DNA from: Anaerobacterium chartisolvens
GTDB taxonomy: Bacteria; Bacillota; Clostridia; Acetivibrionales; DSM-27016
DNA length: 64,000 bases
NCBI RefSeq assembly: GCF_003337415.1
Contig: NZ_QPJT01000002.1
Location: 237,385-301,384 of the forward strand
Direction: 5' to 3'
Numbering within the stretch: the first letter of the stretch is position 1; each line of letters opens with the position of its first letter. Of the stretch, positions 1 to 7,302 are shown piece by piece. The notes beneath the pieces are model-generated. The model had not been told where the DNA came from. It saw nothing but the letters and a program-made list of their open reading frames with translations, and ran no database searches. The position numbers and the translations under genes are program-made.

Positions 1-108
1 GTTCTGCAACTGGCTGAATTATTACGTATATCAGGAGACACCGTACAATTTAGAGCAGGTATAGAAGCTTGCAGCTCTTTTAAAAAACACTTACCGGGCA
101 CTCTATAA
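1..108 (+). CDS. C-terminal end of an unidentified gene (partial)
   Basis: An open frame runs from base 1 to a TAA at 106-108, giving 35 residues that end in KKHLPGTL. The start lies outside the window. It points the same way as the hydrogenase operon and its stop codon falls inside the following terminator hairpin, which is common for a real gene end. Too little remains to assign a family. In related clostridia a PHP-domain protein can precede this operon, but nothing here proves that. Confidence 0.4.
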   Translation, partial: VLQLAELLRISGDTVQFRAGIEACSSFKKHLPGTL

Positions 109-146
109 ACTCTTTTTGTGAGACTTCCGAGTGCCCGGTAAAATTT
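92..146 (+). terminator. Rho-independent terminator of the upstream gene
   Basis: A perfect 12-bp inverted repeat, TACCGGGCACTC (92-103) and GAGTGCCCGGTA (129-140), is followed by AAATTTTC. It separates the partial upstream gene from the Rex-type sites and promoter of the hydrogenase operon. Confidence 0.8.
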
Positions 147-167
147 TCGGCTTTATTTTGCCAGGCG

Positions 168-185
168 ATGTTAAATATTTAACAT
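168..185. promoter_or_regulatory. Rex-like operator (distal)
   Basis: ATGTTAAATATTTAACAT is a perfect palindrome. It matches the clostridial Rex consensus TTGTTAANNNNTTAACAA except at the two outermost bases. It lies about 100 bp upstream of the predicted promoter, so it could be an auxiliary site. Confidence 0.55.
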
Positions 186-280
186 AAGGCTTGAGGTATA
201 AAATTCGAGTGGAAATTAAATCAAATATAATGTATAATCTGTAAAATGACAATTAAGAAATTAAATATTCGTTAAAAACA

Positions 281-309
281 TTGAAGAATAGTCGAAAATT
301 TGATATAAT
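281..309 (+). promoter_or_regulatory. Predicted sigma-A promoter of the hydrogenase operon
   Basis: TTGAAG (281-286) and TATAAT (304-309) are separated by 17 bp. Transcription would begin near 316, at the edge of the proximal Rex site, leaving a leader of about 170 nt before hydC. Confidence 0.6.
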
Positions 310-319
310 ATTATAGATA

Positions 320-337
320 TTGTTAAATACTTAACAA
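320..337. promoter_or_regulatory. Rex operator (proximal)
   Basis: TTGTTAAATACTTAACAA matches TTGTTAANNNNTTAACAA at every defined position. It sits just downstream of the predicted -10 box, where bound Rex would block transcription. Rex senses NADH/NAD+, so the operon would be de-repressed when NADH accumulates, which suits an NADH-consuming bifurcating hydrogenase. Confidence 0.8.
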
Positions 338-485
338 ATGCAAGTATATTTTATTTTATAATTGTATTTTGATGTCCGATGGCTTTATTTTACAGTGGAT
401 GTTAAAAGCAATATTTTACGATAAGTTGCTTATACTAAAGCTGCTTATGTTAAGCTTATTAATTTGGATTAGGAGGTCTGTGTCA

Positions 486-980
486 ATGAGTACAAACAAC
501 TGCTGCTGTGGATGTGTTGACGAAAAAGAGCAGAAACTGCAGGAAATTATCACAAAGTATAAGGACACCAGAGGGGCATTAATTCCGGTGCTGCATGAGG
601 CTCAGGAGGTATACGGATATCTTCCCGTTGAGGTACAGAAGGCGATATCTGAAGGTCTTAATATACCTTTGACGGAGATATATGGGGTGGTTACCTTTTA
701 TACCCAGTTTTCTCTAAAGCCCAAGGGAAGGTTTAAAATTAATGTCTGTATGGGTACCGCATGTTATGTTAAGGGCTCGGGGCTTGTGCTGGATAAGCTG
801 AAGGAAAAGCTGGGCATTGATGTGGGAGAATGTACTGATGACGGAAAGTATTCATTGGATGCATGCAGGTGCATAGGCGCGTGCGGTCTGGCACCCGTAA
901 TCATGGTTAATGATGATGTATACGGAAGGCTGGAGGCTGATGATATAGAGGGAGTAATTCAAAAATATAAGGATCTGTAA
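486..980 (+). CDS. hydC: Electron-bifurcating hydrogenase, NuoE-like subunit HydC
   Basis: This 164-residue protein belongs to the thioredoxin-like [2Fe-2S] NuoE family. The four cluster cysteines are visible in CMGTACYVKGS and in CRCIGACG, followed by LAPVIMVN. In trimeric HydABC enzymes this subunit passes electrons between the flavin subunit and the hydrogenase while ferredoxin and NADH are oxidised together. The ATG at 486 was chosen because AGGAGG at 471-476 lies nine bases upstream; an upstream in-frame extension to 369 has no ribosome site and no similarity to the family. The N-terminus carries an unusual CCCGC run. It is the first gene of the operon, behind a promoter with Rex-type operators. 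Confidence 0.92.
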   Translation: MSTNNCCCGCVDEKEQKLQEIITKYKDTRGALIPVLHEAQEVYGYLPVEVQKAISEGLNIPLTEIYGVVTFYTQFSLKPKGRFKINVCMGTACYVKGSGLVLDKLKEKLGIDVGECTDDGKYSLDACRCIGACGLAPVIMVNDDVYGRLEADDIEGVIQKYKDL

Positions 981-1029
981 TGCCGGATGGCGATACCGAT
1001 AGCATTTTAACGGGTCTGTACGGGAGAAC

Positions 1030-1599
1030 ATGAGAGATATTTCATTGCATTTAATGGATATAATACAAAATTCAATAACGGCCGGTGCCGGTAAGGTTAA
1101 GGTTTATATAAGTACTGTGTCTGCATCGGATGAGCTGAGAATTTGTATAGCCGACGACGGATCAGGAATGGATAAGGAGCTGCTGGAACGTGTGACAAGC
1201 CCCTTTTCCACCACCAGAACCACCAGAAAAATAGGCTTGGGAATTCCTTTGTTCAAATCCTCCGCCATGCAATCGGGAGGAGACCTGTATATAGAGTCGG
1301 TTAAGGGACAGGGAACGACTCTTGAGGCTGTTTTTAAGATAAGCAGTATTGACAGAATACCGTTAGGTGATATAGCCGATACTTTTGGAGCTGTTATAAG
1401 CGCCAACCCCGAAATTGATTTTGAGCTTGTGCTTATGAAAGACGGCGGCAAAAGCTTTGAATTCAGTACCGAGGAAGTAAAGGCAAGGATTTTAGAGGTT
1501 CCTATTAACAATTACGAAGTGGTGGACTGGATTAAAGAGTTTATTGATGAAGGTGTAAAGATTACATTTGGAGGTGTGTTGAATGAAATCAATAGCTGA
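1030..1599 (+). CDS. Stand-alone GHKL (histidine-kinase-type) ATPase
   Basis: The 189-residue product has the ATP-binding signatures of GHKL ATPases: an N box (DIIQNS, about residue 10), a G1 box (DDGSGM, about 40), a G2-like stretch (GLGIPLFKS) and GTTLEAVF. There is no sensor, no phospho-accepting histidine domain and no transmembrane segment. It resembles the small anti-sigma/HPK-like ATPases that sit in hydrogenase operons of related clostridia. It overlaps the next gene by 17 bp, so it is translated as part of the hyd operon. A role in regulation or assembly of the hydrogenase is inferred from position only. Confidence 0.8.
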   Translation: MRDISLHLMDIIQNSITAGAGKVKVYISTVSASDELRICIADDGSGMDKELLERVTSPFSTTRTTRKIGLGIPLFKSSAMQSGGDLYIESVKGQGTTLEAVFKISSIDRIPLGDIADTFGAVISANPEIDFELVLMKDGGKSFEFSTEEVKARILEVPINNYEVVDWIKEFIDEGVKITFGGVLNEINS

Positions 1600-1951
1600 G
1601 CTGGAGCAAATAAGAAAAAAGACATTGGATGAAATCAGCTTAAGGACAAATAAGAATGTTTTGAGGGTTGTAGTGGGTATGGCTACATGCGGGATTGCCG
1701 CAGGAGCAAGGCCTGTCATGAATGCATTCTTGGAGGAATTGAAGAAGAGAAATATTTCCGATGTCAGCGTGACAATGACGGGCTGTATAGGGGTGTGCAG
1801 GCTTGAGCCTGTGGTTGAGGTTATAAACCCCGACGGAGAAAAGGTAACGTATGTTAAAATGACAGCTGAGAAGGCTGTAAGAGTTGTGGCGGAGCATATA
1901 GTAAACGGTAGAGTCTGTTCGGACTTAACCATTGGCGCTGAAGAGGGCTGA
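1583..1951 (+). CDS. Thioredoxin-like (2Fe-2S) ferredoxin
   Basis: This 122-residue protein has a thioredoxin-like ferredoxin fold with cysteines in GMATCGIAAGARP and TGCIGVCRLEP. Its sequence resembles the N-terminal domain of the following HydB subunit. The ATG at 1583 follows GGAGGTG and overlaps the end of the ATPase gene. It probably carries electrons within or beside the HydABC complex. Some thermophilic enzymes have an equivalent extra small subunit. Confidence 0.85.
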   Translation: MKSIAELEQIRKKTLDEISLRTNKNVLRVVVGMATCGIAAGARPVMNAFLEELKKRNISDVSVTMTGCIGVCRLEPVVEVINPDGEKVTYVKMTAEKAVRVVAEHIVNGRVCSDLTIGAEEG

Positions 1952-2003
1952 TAATTTGATGATTTACAGACATTCAAATTAGAGAATTGGGGGTATAAAC
2001 AAG

Positions 2004-3800
2004 ATGCAGTTATATAGAGCACATGTCCTGGTTTGCGGAGGTACGGGTTGTACGTCGTCAAACTCGGAAAAAATTATAAAGGAATTGGATGTACAGCTTG
2101 CGGCCAATAAACTCGATAGCGAGGTAAAGGTTGTAAAGACAGGCTGCTTTGGCTTGTGTGCCGAGGGACCCATTGTGGTGGTTTATCCCGAGGGAGCAAT
2201 GTATACAATGGTCAAGGTGGAGGATATAAAGGAAATAGTCGGGGAGCATCTGCTTAAGGGGAGAATTGTCAAAAGGCTTTTGGCTGGAGACAAGGAGCAT
2301 ACCGATATAACAAAGTCCTTGGAGGGTGTTGGCTTTTTCCAGAGGCAGATGAGAGTTGCACTGAGAAATTGCGGTGTAATCAATCCCGAAATAATTGACG
2401 AATATATAGCCTATGACGGATATAAGGCGCTTGCCAAGGTGCTGACGGAAATGTCGCCTGAGCAGGTTATAGATACAGTTAAGAAATCGGGCCTCAGAGG
2501 AAGAGGAGGAGCGGGATTCCCCACAGGGCTGAAGTGGGAATTTGCCAGCAAATCTAAGGATGACCAGAAATATGTCTGCTGTAACGCAGATGAGGGAGAC
2601 CCGGGAGCATTTATGGACAGAAGCGTTCTTGAGGGGGATCCTCACTCGCTGATAGAGGCTATGGCAATTGCGGGATATGCAATCGGCTCAAATCAAGGCT
2701 TTATATATGTAAGAGCCGAGTATCCCATAGCTGTAAAAAGGCTTCAGATAGCAATTGATCAGGCGAAGGAATACGGACTGCTCGGCAATAACATATTCGA
2801 TACAGGCTTCAGCTTTGATCTCGAAATAAGGCTGGGAGCAGGTGCGTTTGTGTGCGGAGAGGAAACCGCGCTTATGACCTCAATTGAGGGCAAAAGAGGA
2901 GAGCCCAGGCCAAGACCTCCTTTCCCTGCGGTAAAGGGCTTGTGGAATAAGCCTACAATACTCAACAATGTTGAGACATATGCAAACATACCTGTAATTT
3001 TCTTAAAAGGGCCCGAATGGTTTGCAAGCCTTGGCACCGAGAAAAGCAAGGGAACAAAAGTGTTTGCGGTAGGTGGAAAGATAAACAATACCGGGCTTGT
3101 TGAAATTCCGATGGGAACAACGTTAAGAGAAATAGTATATGACATAGGAGGGGGAATACCCAACGGCAAGAAATTTAAGGCGGCGCAGACAGGAGGGCCT
3201 TCCGGGGGCTGTATTCCTGCGAGCCTTATAGACACCCCCATTGACTATGATTCACTTATTCAGATAGGCTCAATGATGGGCTCCGGCGGACTGATCGTAA
3301 TGGATGAGGATACCTGTATGGTGGATATAGCCAAGTTCTTCCTTGAGTTTACGGTTGAGGAATCCTGCGGAAAATGCCCTCCCTGCCGTATAGGTACTAA
3401 GAGAATGCTTGAGATATTGGAAAGAATTACTGATGGCAAGGGTCAGGACGATGACATAGGAAAGCTTGAGGTTCTTGCAAAGAACATTAAGGCCTCTGCG
3501 CTGTGCGGATTGGGACAGACCGCTCCAAATCCTGTCTTAAGCACCTTGAAATATTTTAAGGACGAGTACATGTCACATGTAAGGGACAGGAAATGCCCTG
3601 CGGGTGTGTGCAAGTCGATGATGCAGTATGTTATTAATGCCGAAAGGTGTAAGAGCTGCGGTATTTGTGCAAAGGTATGCCCCGCAAACTGCATAAGCGG
3701 AGAGAAGAAGGTTCCGTATGTAATCAATCAGGAAAAGTGCTTAAAGTGCGGTGCATGTATGGAAAAATGTCCATTTAAAGCGATATTTAAAAATGTGTAG
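2004..3800 (+). CDS. hydB: Bifurcating hydrogenase, NuoF-like flavin subunit HydB
   Basis: The 598-residue subunit has these domains in order: an N-terminal thioredoxin-like 2Fe-2S domain (CGGTGC near residue 11, CFGLC near 50), the NuoF-type FMN and NADH region (GRGGAGFPTG near 164), an SLBB region, a 4Fe-4S site (CGKCPPCRIG near 454) and two C-terminal 4Fe-4S ferredoxin motifs (CKSCGICAKVCP near 548 and CLKCGACMEKCP near 580). It oxidises or reduces NAD(H) and is where bifurcation takes place in characterised HydABC enzymes. Length and domain order are typical. The start follows a GGGGG purine run. Confidence 0.95.
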   Translation: MQLYRAHVLVCGGTGCTSSNSEKIIKELDVQLAANKLDSEVKVVKTGCFGLCAEGPIVVVYPEGAMYTMVKVEDIKEIVGEHLLKGRIVKRLLAGDKEHTDITKSLEGVGFFQRQMRVALRNCGVINPEIIDEYIAYDGYKALAKVLTEMSPEQVIDTVKKSGLRGRGGAGFPTGLKWEFASKSKDDQKYVCCNADEGDPGAFMDRSVLEGDPHSLIEAMAIAGYAIGSNQGFIYVRAEYPIAVKRLQIAIDQAKEYGLLGNNIFDTGFSFDLEIRLGAGAFVCGEETALMTSIEGKRGEPRPRPPFPAVKGLWNKPTILNNVETYANIPVIFLKGPEWFASLGTEKSKGTKVFAVGGKINNTGLVEIPMGTTLREIVYDIGGGIPNGKKFKAAQTGGPSGGCIPASLIDTPIDYDSLIQIGSMMGSGGLIVMDEDTCMVDIAKFFLEFTVEESCGKCPPCRIGTKRMLEILERITDGKGQDDDIGKLEVLAKNIKASALCGLGQTAPNPVLSTLKYFKDEYMSHVRDRKCPAGVCKSMMQYVINAERCKSCGICAKVCPANCISGEKKVPYVINQEKCLKCGACMEKCPFKAIFKNV

Positions 3801-3819
3801 CGGAAGGAGAGTGTAAAGA

Positions 3820-5562
3820 ATGGAAATGGTAAACATAACGATTGATGCCAGAAAAGTACAGGTGCCTAAAAACTATACCATATTGGAAGCTGCCAGACAG
3901 GCAAATATAGCAATACCTACACTTTGCTTCCTCAAGGACATAAATGAAATCGGGGCGTGCAGGATGTGTGTGGTTGAGGTAAAGGGAGCCAGAAGCCTGC
4001 AGGCGGCATGTGTGTACCCCGTATCGGAGGGACTGGAGATATATACTCAAAGCCCTGCCGTGCGTGAGGCAAGGAAGGTTACCTTAGAGCTGATACTGTC
4101 AAACCATGAAAAGAAATGTCTCACCTGCGTAAGAAGCAGGAATTGTGAGCTTCAAAAGCTGTCTGAGGAATTGAATATAAAGGATATAAGGTTTGAGGGA
4201 GAGAGCGGAAATTTTGCTGTAGACCAGTTTTCTCCTTCTATAGTAAGGGATCAGAACAAGTGCGTATTGTGCAGACGGTGTGTCAGCATGTGCAAAAATG
4301 TTCAGACGGTATCTGTTATAGATACCAATGAGAGAGGCTTTAAGACAGTTGTCGCTCCTGCCTTTAACAAGTCGCTTAACGAGGTGCCGTGTACCATGTG
4401 CGGACAGTGCGTAAGTGTATGTCCTGTGGGAGCTCTTCGTGAAAAGGACGACACCGACAGGGTGTGGGAGGCTCTTGCAAACTCAGATCTCCATGTGGTG
4501 GTTCAGACTGCTCCTGCTGTAAGGGTAGCGCTTGGAGAAGAGTTCGGAATGCCTATAGGAACAAGGGTTACCAGCAACATGATTGCTTCTTTGAGGCGTT
4601 TGGGTTTTGCCAAGGTATTTGACACCGATACCGCTGCTGACCTTACCATTATGGAGGAAGGCACAGAGGTAATAGAAAGGATAAAGAACGGTGGGAAGCT
4701 CCCTGTAATAACCTCATGCAGCCCGGGATGGATTAAATTCTGCGAGCACTACTATCCTGAATTTATTGACAACCTGTCAAGCTGCAAATCTCCCCATGAA
4801 ATGTTCGGGGCGGTGCTGAAATCCTATTATGCCGAGAAGATGGGAATTGATCCGGCAAAAATATTTGTTGTATCCATCATGCCATGTACGGCAAAGAAGT
4901 TTGAGGCCCAGAGGCCGGAGCTGTCTTCCGTAGGGTATCCCGATGTTGACGTGGTACTGACAACGAGAGAGCTTGCAAGGATGATTAGAGAGGCCGGCAT
5001 AGACTTTACCGAGCTTCCCGAAAGACACTTTGACGATCCCATGGGCGAAGCCTCGGGAGCCGGGGTTATCTTCGGAGCGACGGGAGGAGTAATGGAGGCT
5101 GCGCTGAGGACTGTAGCAGAGATACTGAGCGGAGGAAAGGTGGCGGCCATTGAATATGATGCCGTAAGAGGAGTTGAGGGCATCAAGGAGGCTACCGTAG
5201 AGGCCGGGGGTATGAAGCTTAAGGCGGCGGTTGCACACGGGCTGGGAAATGCCAGAAAGCTTCTTGATAAGATAAAAGCGGGAGAGGAATATCACTTTGT
5301 TGAGATAATGGCATGTCCCGGAGGCTGTGTAAACGGAGGCGGACAGCCAATACAGCCGTCTCAGGTAAGAAGCTGGACCGACCTCAGAAAGGAAAGAGCA
5401 AAGGCCATATATGAGGAGGACAGGGAAATGCCGATAAGGAAGTCCCATGAGAATCCCAAGATAAAAATGCTTTACGATGAGTATTTTGAGAAGCCGGGAA
5501 GTCATAAATCACATGAGCTTTTGCATACACATTATAAAAAGAGAGATAACTATCCTGTATAA
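3820..5562 (+). CDS. hydA: [FeFe]-hydrogenase catalytic subunit HydA
   Basis: A 580-residue catalytic subunit. The N-terminus has a 2Fe-2S plant-type domain (GACRMCVVEV), a His/Cys 4Fe-4S ligand set (HEKKCLTCVRSRNC) and two 4Fe-4S motifs (CVLCRRCVSMC and CTMCGQCVSVCP). The three H-cluster signatures are intact: TSCSPGW (about residue 297), MPCTAKK (about 353) and MACPGGCVNGGGQP (about 496). It makes H2 using electrons from HydB and HydC. GGAAGGAG at 3802 supports the ATG at 3820; ATG 3826 is a possible alternative. None of the maturation genes hydE, hydF or hydG lies in the window. Confidence 0.96.
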   Translation: MEMVNITIDARKVQVPKNYTILEAARQANIAIPTLCFLKDINEIGACRMCVVEVKGARSLQAACVYPVSEGLEIYTQSPAVREARKVTLELILSNHEKKCLTCVRSRNCELQKLSEELNIKDIRFEGESGNFAVDQFSPSIVRDQNKCVLCRRCVSMCKNVQTVSVIDTNERGFKTVVAPAFNKSLNEVPCTMCGQCVSVCPVGALREKDDTDRVWEALANSDLHVVVQTAPAVRVALGEEFGMPIGTRVTSNMIASLRRLGFAKVFDTDTAADLTIMEEGTEVIERIKNGGKLPVITSCSPGWIKFCEHYYPEFIDNLSSCKSPHEMFGAVLKSYYAEKMGIDPAKIFVVSIMPCTAKKFEAQRPELSSVGYPDVDVVLTTRELARMIREAGIDFTELPERHFDDPMGEASGAGVIFGATGGVMEAALRTVAEILSGGKVAAIEYDAVRGVEGIKEATVEAGGMKLKAAVAHGLGNARKLLDKIKAGEEYHFVEIMACPGGCVNGGGQPIQPSQVRSWTDLRKERAKAIYEEDREMPIRKSHENPKIKMLYDEYFEKPGSHKSHELLHTHYKKRDNYPV

Positions 5563-5581
5563 GTAAAAGCCAGTTTGTAAA

Positions 5582-5613
5582 AAAAAGGCCGGATCTATAA
5601 ATCCGGCCTTTTT
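5582..5613 (+). terminator. Terminator of the hydrogenase operon
   Basis: AAAAAGGCCGGAT (5582-5594) pairs perfectly with ATCCGGCCTTTTT (5601-5613) around a 6-nt loop. The stem is GC-rich and ends in a T run. It could act in both directions. Confidence 0.9.
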
Positions 5614-5666
5614 GGCGTCTTACGCATCGGTTCCCCTCTTTTGAAAATAGAGGGGCCAGAGGTGAG

Positions 5667-5850
5667 GAGGATGTAAAATAATATCCTCCAGAATAATTTC
5701 TACTCTAACTATAGAAGCATGTATACGTGTAGAAGACGCTTGTGACTTTAGTTAGCCTAAATTGTAGCGTGGTCACGTATTCCGGGGAAATTATTCTTCC
5801 GGAAATTATTTTACATCCTTTTTATATAGTTTGTATCCTGATTTATATAG
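5667..5850. repeat. Structured intergenic element family A, copy 1
   Basis: About 184 bp, matched by a second copy at 20151-20335. Its ends are near-perfect inverted repeats: GGATGTAAAATAATATCC (5669-5686) pairs with the complement at 5801-5818. An adjoining 11-bp stem joins 5690-5700 to 5787-5797. The two copies differ at one stem position with compensation on the other strand (G-C here, T-A in copy 2), so base pairing appears conserved. Homology continues past the stem through a TTTATATAG-like tail to about 5850. It could be a MITE or a structured RNA. No reading frame is evident. Confidence 0.75.
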
Positions 5851-5923
5851 AGTGATAAGGTTGATTTATATGCTGTAAGTCGTGTATTATATGATTAATT
5901 GCTGGAATGGGGAAGGGGTAGAG

Positions 5924-6583
5924 ATGGATATAGGCTTGAACAGGGCATTAATGGATATATACGGCAGTATGTATGAAAAAGAGGGTTCAAGGCATTGGTG
6001 GCCTGCCGAAAATGATTTTGAAATGATTGTGGGGGCAATATTGACTCAATTTGTTTCATGGAAAAATGTCACTACCGCTATTGAAAACTTAAAGAGAGAA
6101 AATCTTTTAAGCATAGAAGGAATATGCAGCGCAAATATTGAGATTCTGGAGGAGCTGATAAGGTGTACAAGGTTTTATAAGCAAAAGGCTAAAAAGCTTA
6201 AAGTCTTTTGCCTGCATGTTGAATCGCGATACAGGGGATCTCTGGATAAGATGTTTGAAAATGACCTCTATGACTTGAGAAGAGAGCTTCTTTCGCTCTA
6301 TGGAATAGGAAAGGAAACGGCTGACTGTATAATACTGTATGCGGCGCGAAAGCCGATATTTGTTGTGGATGCGTATACCAGAAGGGTGTTTGGACGGCTT
6401 GGATATTTTAAAGAGGATGAGAGCTATGACAATATGCAGAGGTTCTTTATGGATAATTTAGAGCATGACACAGAGCTGTTTAATGAATACCATGCACAGA
6501 TTGACGGAGTCGGCTCCAAATACTGTTTGGGCAAAAGCCCGCTCTGCCCGGAATGCCCGTTAAGTAAAATTTGTAAAATATAA
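5924..6583 (+). CDS. Endonuclease III-like DNA glycosylase (MagIII-type)
   Basis: This 219-residue HhH-GPD superfamily protein has the hairpin SLYGIGKETADCIIL, the catalytic aspartate in FVVDAYTRR, and a C-terminal 4Fe-4S loop with the spacing C-x6-C-x2-C-x5-C. The position of the Nth catalytic lysine (GVGxKTA) is glutamate here (GIGKETA). It is therefore probably a monofunctional glycosylase such as the 3-methyladenine glycosylase MagIII, rather than a bifunctional endonuclease III. The ATG at 5924 was chosen for GAAGGGG upstream; the frame is open back to 5882 without a ribosome site. Confidence 0.82.
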   Translation: MDIGLNRALMDIYGSMYEKEGSRHWWPAENDFEMIVGAILTQFVSWKNVTTAIENLKRENLLSIEGICSANIEILEELIRCTRFYKQKAKKLKVFCLHVESRYRGSLDKMFENDLYDLRRELLSLYGIGKETADCIILYAARKPIFVVDAYTRRVFGRLGYFKEDESYDNMQRFFMDNLEHDTELFNEYHAQIDGVGSKYCLGKSPLCPECPLSKICKI

Positions 6584-6642
6584 TAAATTTTGATAAAATG
6601 TAATAAATATAAAAATAATATAAAGTATTTTGGAGGTATTAT

Positions 6643-7257
6643 ATGGGAAAAGAAACCTGGAAGCCCTCGACGCTGCTTAACCCTGTGCCTGCGGTGATGG
6701 TGACGTGTGCCGACGGCGAGGGCAAGCCCAATATTATTACACTGGCATGGGCCGGCACAATCAACTCTGAACCGCCCATGCTTTCAATTTCAGTGCGCAG
6801 GGAGAGATACTCATACGCTTTGATTAAGGATAAGGGCCAATTTGTTGTCAACCTCACCACAAAGGAGCTGGCTTTTGCTACCGATTACTGCGGAGTTAAA
6901 TCGGGCAAGGACACGGATAAGTTTGAGGCGGTAAAGCTGACCCCTCAAAAGGCTTCGGTTGTGGAGGTGCCACTGATTAAGGAGTCTCCCGTAAACATAG
7001 AGTGCGTTGTAAAAAATGTGATTGAGCTGGGTTCTCATGACATGTTTATAGCGGAGATAGCGGCGGTGAATGTAGACGGCAGGCTGATAGACGATAAGGG
7101 CAAAATGCATCTGGATAAGGCAGGGCTTATATGCTATTCACACGGGCAATACTGGACTCTGGGAAAGGACCTTGGGCATTTTGGATATTCGGTGTCCAGA
7201 AAAAACAAGAACGGCAAGGCCGATAAGGGTGGAAAGGCTGATAAAAAGACGAAATAG
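6643..7257 (+). CDS. Flavin reductase (FMN-binding split barrel) family protein
   Basis: The 204-residue protein matches the flavin reductase-like/flavoredoxin family. Visible features are NPVPAVMVTC near the N-terminus, a region ITLAWAGTINSEPPMLSISV that carries the usual FMN contacts, and FVVNLTTKELA. It probably binds FMN and acts in electron transfer or flavin reduction; the substrate cannot be told. The last 20 or so residues form a lysine/glycine-rich tail that is unusual for the family. TGGAGGT precedes the ATG. Confidence 0.85.
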   Translation: MGKETWKPSTLLNPVPAVMVTCADGEGKPNIITLAWAGTINSEPPMLSISVRRERYSYALIKDKGQFVVNLTTKELAFATDYCGVKSGKDTDKFEAVKLTPQKASVVEVPLIKESPVNIECVVKNVIELGSHDMFIAEIAAVNVDGRLIDDKGKMHLDKAGLICYSHGQYWTLGKDLGHFGYSVSRKNKNGKADKGGKADKKTK

Positions 7258-7268
7258 GGGACAAGTGC

Positions 7269-7302
7269 GGGGACATTCCTCAAAAAATAGAGAAATGTCC
7301 CC
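7269..7302. repeat. REP-like palindrome GGGGACATT...AATGTCCCC
   Basis: GGGGACATTCCTC and GAGAAATGTCCCC form an imperfect hairpin between two convergent genes, ending one base before the pflB stop codon. The same core occurs near 36450, 36770, 42080, 46580, 47900 and 47970. It may double as a bidirectional terminator here. Confidence 0.7.
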
